DNA from: Sphingomonas sp.
Lineage (GTDB): Bacteria; Pseudomonadota; Alphaproteobacteria; Sphingomonadales; Sphingomonadaceae
Direction of reading: 5' to 3'
NCBI RefSeq assembly: GCF_026460985.1
Contig: NZ_JAPKNM010000084.1
Coordinates: 1-34,676, forward strand
DNA length: 34,676 nt
A model generated the notes under the pieces. That model was given only the letters and a program-made list of their open reading frames with translations, had not been told where the DNA came from and did no database searches. The position numbers and the translations under genes are program-made. This document shows positions 29,506 to 34,676 of the stretch, piece by piece. Numbering within the stretch: position 1 is the first letter of the stretch; the number at the start of each line of letters is the position of its first letter.

Positions 29506-31089
29506 TCAGGCCGCCTTCCGCCGCTCCGCCATCTCCGCATTGAGCATCTCCGCCAGCAGGAACGCCAGCTCGAGGCTCTGCCCCGCGTTCAGCCGTGGGT
29601 CGCAATGCGTGTGGTAGCGGTCCGCCAGCGACTGCTCGGTGACGTCGATCGCGCCGCCGGTGCATTCGGTGACGTTCTGGCCGGTCATCTCGGCGTGGAT
29701 GCCGCCGGCGAAACTGCCTTCGGCGCGGTGGACGGCGAAGAAGCCGCGGACTTCGGCCAGGATGCGCTCGAAGGGGCGGGTCTTGTAGCCGTTGGCGGCC
29801 TTGACGACGTTGCCGTGCATCGGGTCGCAGCTCCACACCACCGGATGCCCCTCGCGCTTGACCGCGCGGACGAGCGCGGGGAGGCCCTTCTCGATCTTGT
29901 CGTGGCCGTAGCGGGTGATCAGGGTCATGCGGCCGGGGACGCGCGCGGGGTTGAGCGTGTCGAGCAGGCGCAGCAGCGCGTCGGGCTCTAGGCTGGGGCC
30001 GCACTTCATCCCGATCGGATTGCCGATGCCGCGCAGGAACTCGACATGCGCGCTGCCCTCGAAGCGGGTGCGGTCGCCGATCCACAGGAAATGCGCGCTG
30101 GTGTCGTACCAGTCGCCGGTGAGGCTGTCCTGCCGGGTGAGCGCCTGCTCATAGGGGAGGAGCAGGGCCTCGTGGCTGGTGTAGAATTGGGTGCCCTTCA
30201 ACTGGGGGACGGTGTCGGGGTTGATCCCGCACGCCTCCATGAAATCGAGCGACTCGCCGATGCGGTCGGCCACGTCGGCGAACTTCTTCGACCAGGGGCT
30301 GCGGCCCATGAAGTCGAGCGTCCATTTGTGGACCTGGTGGAGATTGGCGTAGCCGCCGGTCGCGAAGGCGCGCAGCAGGTTGAGCGTCGCGGCGGACTGC
30401 GAATAGCCCTGCACCATGCGTTGCGGGTCGGGGATGCGCGCCTGGGGCGTGAAGGCGATGTCGTTGACATTGTCGCCGCGGTACGACGGAAGCTCGACGC
30501 CGTTGATCGTCTCGGTGTCGGCGCTGCGCGGCTTGGCGAACTGGCCGGCCATGCGGCCGAGCTTCACCGTGGGGAGCTTCGACGCGAAGGTGAGCACCAC
30601 CGCCATCTGGAGGATGACGCGGAAGGTGTCACGGATGTTGTTGGGGTGGAACTCGGCGAAGCTCTCGGCGCAGTCGCCGCCCTGGAGCAGGAAGGCCTCG
30701 CCGCGCGAGACGCGGGCGAGCTCGGTGGTGAGCTCGCGCGCCTCGCCCGCGAAGACGAGCGGGGGGAAGTTCGACAGCTGGGTGGTCGCGGCGTTCAGCG
30801 CGGCCTGATCGGGGTAAGTCGGGAGCTGGCGCGCCTCGGCATGGGTCCAGTTGTCAGGGGTCCAGCCCATGTCTTGCTCCAGGTTGCGGACATGGACGTA
30901 CCAGTCCTGATGATGCGCGATGCCGTTGGCGGCGATCTGGTTGAGCACCGCGGGCGAGGCGCGCTTGCCGTCCTCCTCCCAGCCCTGCACGGTGGAGCCG
31001 GGGGTGTCGAACCAGGCGCCGAAAGCGGCGCGGGAAAGGGCGCGTTCCTCGCGGAAGCGGCGGATCTTGGAACCTGCGAGAGTCGTCAT
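29506..31089 (-). CDS. aroG: Class II DAHP synthase with N-terminal XRE-type HTH domain
   Basis: Residues 74-527 form a complete class II 3-deoxy-7-phosphoheptulonate synthase, which joins PEP and erythrose 4-phosphate in the first shikimate step. Motifs seen are [11 protein letters not shown] (C140), [39 protein letters not shown] (H425), [14 protein letters not shown] (E467) and THCDPRLN (D497); C140, H425, E467 and D497 are the expected metal ligands. Residues 1-63 resemble an XRE helix-turn-helix ([20 protein letters not shown], then [15 protein letters not shown]), which is unusual for this enzyme. The frame is open throughout. Two palindromes lie just upstream. An internal ATG at 30870 could give the ordinary 454-residue enzyme. 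Confidence 0.9.
   Translation of the reverse strand: MTTLAGSKIRRFREERALSRAAFGAWFDTPGSTVQGWEEDGKRASPAVLNQIAANGIAHHQDWYVHVRNLEQDMGWTPDNWTHAEARQLPTYPDQAALNAATTQLSNFPPLVFAGEARELTTELARVSRGEAFLLQGGDCAESFAEFHPNNIRDTFRVILQMAVVLTFASKLPTVKLGRMAGQFAKPRSADTETINGVELPSYRGDNVNDIAFTPQARIPDPQRMVQGYSQSAATLNLLRAFATGGYANLHQVHKWTLDFMGRSPWSKKFADVADRIGESLDFMEACGINPDTVPQLKGTQFYTSHEALLLPYEQALTRQDSLTGDWYDTSAHFLWIGDRTRFEGSAHVEFLRGIGNPIGMKCGPSLEPDALLRLLDTLNPARVPGRMTLITRYGHDKIEKGLPALVRAVKREGHPVVWSCDPMHGNVVKAANGYKTRPFERILAEVRGFFAVHRAEGSFAGGIHAEMTGQNVTECTGGAIDVTEQSLADRYHTHCDPRLNAGQSLELAFLLAEMLNAEMAERRKAA
30868..30880 (-). promoter_or_regulatory. Internal ribosome site and ATG in the HTH-DAHP synthase frame
   Basis: On the minus strand GGAG (30880-30877) is followed after six bases by ATG (30870-30868). 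This is exactly where an ordinary class II DAHP synthase would start (MGWTPDNW). It may permit a second, shorter product from the same message. Confidence 0.5.
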
Positions 31090-31101
31090 GATGCGGGCGC
31101 C

Positions 31102-31153
31102 TTACCCCTGCTGGGTAAATGCTGGCAAGCGGAAAATTACCCGGACGGGGTAA
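31102..31153. promoter_or_regulatory. Twin palindromic operators TTACCC-N5-GGGTAA
   Basis: Two perfect palindromes lie in the 114-bp gap between the divergent HTH-DAHP synthase gene and the small gene at 31204. Site 1 is TTACCC (31102-31107), CTGCT, GGGTAA (31113-31118). Site 2 is TTACCC (31137-31142), GGACG, GGGTAA (31148-31153). Arm sequence and spacer length are identical; spacer sequence differs, and centres are 35 bp apart. That is the pattern of a dimeric regulator's binding sites. The HTH fused to the DAHP synthase is the natural candidate ligand. Confidence 0.7.
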
Positions 31154-31203
31154 AGGGAGCGAAATCCTGTGGCTTCGCGTTGGTGCCGGCGAAGGAGACG
31201 GCC

Positions 31204-31527
31204 ATGAACGACATGCACGCTCTCGACGACGAACTCGACCGCGAATTCACGCTAGAGGAGGAAGCCGAGCAGGAAGCGGGGGATTCGGAATATGTCCCGG
31301 ACCCGCGCTCGCTCTGGGGATCCGAGGCGGCGCGGGCGATGCTGGTGGTGCTGACGCGGCGGCTGGGACCCGACTTCGCGCGCGAGGTGAGCGACGAGCT
31401 GGCGTCGCGGACCTTCTCCTACCAGGCGGGCTGCCCCGACGATCGCAGCGATGGGCGGACGATGGAATATCTGCTCAAGGACGAGTTCTGGGACCGGCTG
31501 TTCGCGGTGAGGCAAGCGGCCGGATAA
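31204..31527 (+). CDS. Hypothetical protein, 107 residues
   Basis: A small cytoplasmic protein of unknown function. The N-terminal third is strongly acidic (LDDELDREFTLEEEAEQEAG); the rest looks folded, with DPRSLWGSEAARAMLVVLTR, RTFSYQAGCPDD and YLLKDEFWDRLFAVRQ. There is no membrane helix and a single cysteine. The ATG at 31204 has AAGGAG at 31192-31197. It is divergent from the HTH-DAHP synthase gene and lies beyond the twin operators, so it may be controlled with it. I do not recognise the family. Confidence 0.72.
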   Translation: MNDMHALDDELDREFTLEEEAEQEAGDSEYVPDPRSLWGSEAARAMLVVLTRRLGPDFAREVSDELASRTFSYQAGCPDDRSDGRTMEYLLKDEFWDRLFAVRQAAG

Positions 31528-31528
31528 A

Positions 31529-31602
31529 CGTCATCCCGGCGGAGGCCGGGATCGCGTGCGTCGCGCTTGCGGCCTGAGGTCCCGGCTTTCGCCGGGATGA
31601 CG
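31529..31602. repeat. Inverted repeat pair, family B variant
   Basis: The unit CGTCATCCCGGC-GGAG-GCCGGGAT (31529-31552) is met by an inverted partner TCCCGGC-TTTC-GCCGGGATGACG (31580-31602). It shares the GTCAYCCC / GGGRTGAC ends with the copies at 7355 and 33074 but has a different stem. It fills the convergent gap between the 107-residue protein gene and the dehydrogenase gene and may act as a terminator for both. Confidence 0.8.
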
Positions 31603-31604
31603 AT

Positions 31605-32540
31605 TCAGTACCCCGCTTCCAGATCCACCTCGTTCTCGAGCGGCTGGCCCTCCAGGAAGGCGTGAAGATTCCGCACGAACAGCTGGGCGGCGCGGACGAA
31701 CATGCGGGTCTGGCTGCGGCCCGAGAGGTGCATCGAGTGGAGGATGTTGGGCGTCGTCCACAAGGGATGCTCGGGCGGAAGCGGCTCGGGGGTGACCGTG
31801 TCGAGGAAGGCGCCGGCGATGCGGCGCTTGGTGACCGCCTCGATCAGCGCGTCCTGGTCGATCAACTCGCCGCGGCCGACATTGACGATCCAGGCCGAGG
31901 GCTTCATCGCCTGGAGCTCGGCCGTGCCGATCATCGCGCGGCTCTCGGGCGTGGCGGGGGCGGCGAGGAAGACCCAGTCGAATTCGCCTAGGCGATCGCG
32001 CCATGCGTCCGACGATATCGTGCCGGGCGCGCCGGTGCGGGTGACGCCGGTGACGGTCACGCCGAACCCGGTAAGCCGCTCACCGATCAGCCGGCCGATC
32101 GTGCCGTAGCCGATCACGAGCGCATCGGTCTCGAACAGCTCGAGCTTGCCCGGCGCGTCGAGCGGCCATTCGTGGCGGTCGGCGGCGCGGACGACCTGGT
32201 CGTAGCGCTTGGCGGCGACCAGCGCGCCCATCACCGCATATTCGGCGACGGTGTGGGCGTTGACGCCGCTGCCGTTGGTGACGCGCGTGCCGCGCGCGCG
32301 GAGCTGCGCCTTGTCGAGCGGATCGAGCCCGGCATAGATGGTCGAGAGCCATTGGAGCCGGATGCCGGCGGCAACGTTCTCCGCCCAGACCGGCGGACTG
32401 TTGTGGTCGAGCCAGGCGATGTCGGCGTCCGCGGCGAGCGCGCGCGCCTCTTCGGGGCCCATGAACCAGTGGACGTCGAGCCCCGCCGGCAGATGCGGCT
32501 CGACCAACGGCCGGGCGAGCGCGGGGAGCAGGACCTTCAT
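31605..32540 (-). CDS. D-2-hydroxyacid dehydrogenase, NAD(P)-binding
   Basis: A 311-residue member of the D-isomer-specific 2-hydroxyacid dehydrogenase family. The nucleotide-binding loop is VIGYGTIGR (144-150). The catalytic residues are R223 in VNVGRGELID, E252 in DTVTPEPLPPEHPLW, and H271 in SMHLSG. NGSGVNAHTVAEYAVMGAL is the substrate-side motif. The specific substrate (glyoxylate, phosphoglycerate or another 2-oxoacid) cannot be told, and there is no ACT domain as in long SerA. It starts four bases after the TM2 gene stop, so the two are co-transcribed leftward. Confidence 0.88.
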   Translation of the reverse strand: MKVLLPALARPLVEPHLPAGLDVHWFMGPEEARALAADADIAWLDHNSPPVWAENVAAGIRLQWLSTIYAGLDPLDKAQLRARGTRVTNGSGVNAHTVAEYAVMGALVAAKRYDQVVRAADRHEWPLDAPGKLELFETDALVIGYGTIGRLIGERLTGFGVTVTGVTRTGAPGTISSDAWRDRLGEFDWVFLAAPATPESRAMIGTAELQAMKPSAWIVNVGRGELIDQDALIEAVTKRRIAGAFLDTVTPEPLPPEHPLWTTPNILHSMHLSGRSQTRMFVRAAQLFVRNLHAFLEGQPLENEVDLEAGY

Positions 32541-32544
32541 CGGC

Positions 32545-32988
32545 CTAGCGGCGCGCGTAGCGGTGCTCGAACTCGGCGTCGGACATGACCAGGTAGCGGA
32601 TCGTGTCGATGAACGCCCAGATGCCGGTGACGACAAGCCCGACGATCGTGGCGGAGAGGACGAGCATCAATATGCCCGTGCCGTTGCGGCCGAGATAGAA
32701 GCGGTGGATGCCGAGCACGCCGAGGAAGAAGGCGAGCAGGGCCGCGACGATCTTGTTGCGATCGTTGGCGGGCGGCTGGCGATAGGCGACGGACGCGACG
32801 TCCGAATCGGGCAGGCGGAAGATGCGAACCGCGCGCGTGCCCTCGGTGGCGAAATCGATCCGCGCACCGACTGCTGGGCCCTTGGAATCGCTCCAGTCGC
32901 CCGGCCTGAAGGTGTAGCGATGGCCGTCCTCGCCCGAAATCTGGCCCTCGCCGCTGGTGCGATCGACGCCCAGTACTTGTCCCCGCAT
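32545..32988 (-). CDS. TM2 domain protein with OB/cold-shock-like N-terminus
   Basis: A 147-residue protein of two parts. Residues 1-57 look like a small OB-fold of the cold-shock kind (RGQVLGVDRTSGEGQISGED, then HRYTF, VGARIDF and AVRIF). Residues 77-135 are a TM2 domain: two hydrophobic helices with the motif GVLGIHRFYLGRNGTG between them and a conserved-type aspartate in the second helix region (D128). TM2 proteins are small membrane proteins of unknown biochemical role. The combination hints at a membrane-tethered nucleic-acid- or ligand-binding domain. ATG at 32988 follows a weak GGGGTAAG site. Confidence 0.8.
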   Translation of the reverse strand: MRGQVLGVDRTSGEGQISGEDGHRYTFRPGDWSDSKGPAVGARIDFATEGTRAVRIFRLPDSDVASVAYRQPPANDRNKIVAALLAFFLGVLGIHRFYLGRNGTGILMLVLSATIVGLVVTGIWAFIDTIRYLVMSDAEFEHRYARR

Positions 32989-33073
32989 TGAACTTACCCC
33001 GTGTTGATGTGCCGCTTTTGGCGAAAGCGGGGGTGGGGATGCAAGGGGGGGTGAGTCCGTTTCCCCACAATCC

Positions 33074-33184
33074 CGTCACCCCCGCGAAAGCGGGGGCCCA
33101 TCTCCCGCACGCTCCGCATGCGAAACAGCCGTGATTGCCTGTGGCCTCTCTCCGAGATGGGCCCCCGCTTTCGCGGGGGTGACG
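33074..33184. repeat. Perfect inverted repeat pair, family B copy 2
   Basis: A 31-bp unit at 33074-33104 (ends CGTCACCCC and CCCATCTC) is repeated as its exact reverse complement at 33154-33184, with 49 bp of unrelated DNA between. Each arm is also a hairpin with a GAAA or TTTC loop. It lies between cysS and the TM2 gene, both leftward, and could terminate the cysS transcript. The near-identity with 7355-7386 shows a dispersed family. Confidence 0.88.
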
Positions 33185-33203
33185 GCAAAAGATGCGCGAA
33201 GAT

Positions 33204-34634
33204 CTAAAGCGCCGGCTTCCAGTCCCAGCCTAGCGGATCGCCGTCCATGACTTCGACGCCGGCCGCCGCGAGCTCGTCGCGGATCGTGTCGGAGCGCTGG
33301 AAGTCCTTCACCACGCGGGCCTGCTGGCGTTCGACCAGGCGGTCGTGGATCTCATCCGGGGTGAGCGTGGCGCTTGCCGGGCGGACGCGGAGCTCTTCGC
33401 GGGTGAGCGACAGCAGGTTGAGGCCGAGCACCTTGTCGAATTCGGCGAGCGCGGCGAGGCGATCGGCGGGCGGCAGCTTCTTCTCGGCGAGCAGTTCGTC
33501 GAGGATCGGCAGCGCCTTGGGCGTGTTGAGATCGTCCGACACCGCCTCGTCGAGACGCGCGAGCCAAGGCTGGGGAGCGGTGCCTTCACCCTCGGCCTTC
33601 GCCTTGAGCGCCGTGACCGTCATCACCAGCCGCTTCAGCCGCGTCAGCGCCGCCGCGAGGTTCTCGGCGCTGAACTCCAGCTCGCTGCGATACTGCGCCT
33701 GGAGGCAGAGCAGGCGATAGGCGAGGGGGTGGACGCCCGCGTCGATCAGCGACTGGAGCGTGGTGAAGCCGCCCTTCGACTTCGACATCTTGCCCTGGCG
33801 ATCGACCAGGAAGTTGTTGTGCATCCAGAAATGCGCGCCGCTGTCGTTGCAGCCGCAAAAGGCCTGGTTCTGCGCGATCTCGTTGGGGTGGTGGATCTCG
33901 CGGTGATCGATCCCGCCGGTATGGATGTCGAAGGGCGCGCCGAGATATTTGAGGCTCATCACCGAGCATTCGAGGTGCCAGCCGGGCGCGCCCTTGCCCC
34001 AGGGGCTGTCCCATTCCATCTGGCGCTGCTCGCCCGGGGGCGACTTGCGCCAGATCGCGAAGTCCTGGGGGTGGCGCTTGCCGGCAACCGGATCGATCCG
34101 GCCCTCGCGGACATCGTCCTGGGTGCCGGCGAGGCGGCCGTAATCGGCGACGGTGCTGGTGTCGAAATAGAGGCCGCTATCGAGCTCGTAGCAATGCCCG
34201 GGTGCGATCTTCTTCGCGAAGTCGAGCATCTCCTCGATATGATCGGTGGCGACCGACCAGCGGCTGGGCTGGCGGATGTTGAGGTCCGCGATGTTCTGCT
34301 TGAACGCCTGGGTATAATGCGCGGCGATATCCCAGATGCTCTTCGCCTGGGCCTTTGCGGCGGCCTCCATCTTGTCGTCGCCGGCATCGGCGTCGCTGGT
34401 CAGATGGCCGACATCGGTGATGTTGATGACATGGGTGAGCGCATAGCCCTTCCAGGTCAGCACGCGGCTCAGCGTATCGGTGAAGACATAGGCGCGCAGG
34501 TTCCCGAGATGGGCGTAATTGTAGACGGTGGGGCCACAGGAATAGATGCGGACGCCCTTTGCGGGGTCGAGCGGCGCGAAGGGCTCGAGGCTGCGGGTGA
34601 GCGAGTTGTAGAGCGTGAGGGGGGCGGACTGCAT
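33204..34634 (-). CDS. cysS: Cysteinyl-tRNA synthetase
   Basis: CysRS charges tRNA-Cys. The 476 residues contain the class I signatures: [19 protein letters not shown] (C33 and the HIGH-like H42-L-G-N45) and KMSKS at 282-286. The zinc ligands are C33, C223 (HLECS), H248 and E252 (IHHPNEIAQ). The C-terminal helical anticodon-binding part includes [10 protein letters not shown]. The ATG at 34634 is used; the frame is open 12 codons further with no support. No clear ribosome site is visible. It runs leftward; its promoter should lie at or beyond the right edge. Confidence 0.96.
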   Translation of the reverse strand: MQSAPLTLYNSLTRSLEPFAPLDPAKGVRIYSCGPTVYNYAHLGNLRAYVFTDTLSRVLTWKGYALTHVINITDVGHLTSDADAGDDKMEAAAKAQAKSIWDIAAHYTQAFKQNIADLNIRQPSRWSVATDHIEEMLDFAKKIAPGHCYELDSGLYFDTSTVADYGRLAGTQDDVREGRIDPVAGKRHPQDFAIWRKSPPGEQRQMEWDSPWGKGAPGWHLECSVMSLKYLGAPFDIHTGGIDHREIHHPNEIAQNQAFCGCNDSGAHFWMHNNFLVDRQGKMSKSKGGFTTLQSLIDAGVHPLAYRLLCLQAQYRSELEFSAENLAAALTRLKRLVMTVTALKAKAEGEGTAPQPWLARLDEAVSDDLNTPKALPILDELLAEKKLPPADRLAALAEFDKVLGLNLLSLTREELRVRPASATLTPDEIHDRLVERQQARVVKDFQRSDTIRDELAAAGVEVMDGDPLGWDWKPAL

Positions 34635-34657
34635 GCGTGTGGCACTTAACACTAACT

Positions 34658-34676
34658 CCCCTCCCTGCAAGGGAGG
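34658..34676. repeat. Partial family A palindrome at the right edge
   Basis: CCCCTCCCTGC at 34658-34668 followed by AAGGGAGG matches the start of the palindromes in the carB-greA gap and is cut by the window end. Confidence 0.6.

Overview
The window is high-GC bacterial chromosome and reads as a sphingomonad (alphaproteobacterium, probably Sphingomonas or a close relative). The grounds are the alphaproteobacterial orders yqeY-dnaG next to carA-carB-greA and eno-ftsB-pdhA-pdhB, a lipoyl domain fused to the pyruvate dehydrogenase E1 beta subunit, TrmFO, and several families of GC-rich intergenic palindromes. Assignments rest on reading motifs in translations; no database search was run.

Layout. 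1-6.7 kb: the start of dnaG (cut by the window edge) and yqeY face leftward. Facing rightward are carA, a small membrane-protein gene, carB and greA. 6.7-9.4 kb: a rhomboid protease, then leftward genes for a DUF4170 protein and a four-gene membrane-associated cluster (DUF883, holin-like, DUF3618, short single-pass protein) resembling the yqjD/yqjE group. 9.5-14 kb: eno, ftsB, pdhA and pdhB. 14-17.3 kb: an orphan tad-like set (large TadG/vWA protein and two TadE-like pseudopilin-type proteins) whose genes overlap at ATGA. 17.4-21.5 kb: an NDUFAF6/phytoene-synthase-like protein, a three-EF-hand protein, trmFO, a lysoplasmalogenase-like protein, DUF488 and VOC proteins. 21.6-23.5 kb: a compact arsenic operon arsI-arsR-aqpS-arsC with no arsB or acr3 pump. 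23.5-26.1 kb: an ECF sigma factor translationally coupled to a four-helix membrane protein and a secreted S33-type hydrolase. 26.1-29.5 kb: a TonB-dependent receptor divergent from a beta-propeller phytase. 29.5-34.7 kb: a class II DAHP synthase, a small unknown protein, a hydroxyacid dehydrogenase, a TM2 protein and cysS.

The most unusual feature is the DAHP synthase gene (29506-31089). Its reading frame begins with about 73 residues that look like an XRE-type helix-turn-helix domain, followed without interruption by a complete 454-residue class II enzyme. Immediately upstream, in the 114-bp divergent intergenic region, are two perfect palindromes of the same form, TTACCC-N5-GGGTAA. Together they suggest a self-regulating 'trigger enzyme' at the entry to aromatic amino acid synthesis. 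An internal ATG with a good ribosome binding site could also yield the ordinary enzyme. Second in interest are the sigma factor / membrane protein / hydrolase unit and the pump-less arsenic operon.

No rRNA, tRNA, CRISPR array, insertion sequence or prophage was recognised. Most intergenic space is occupied by palindromic repeats of three families and by simple hairpin terminators.
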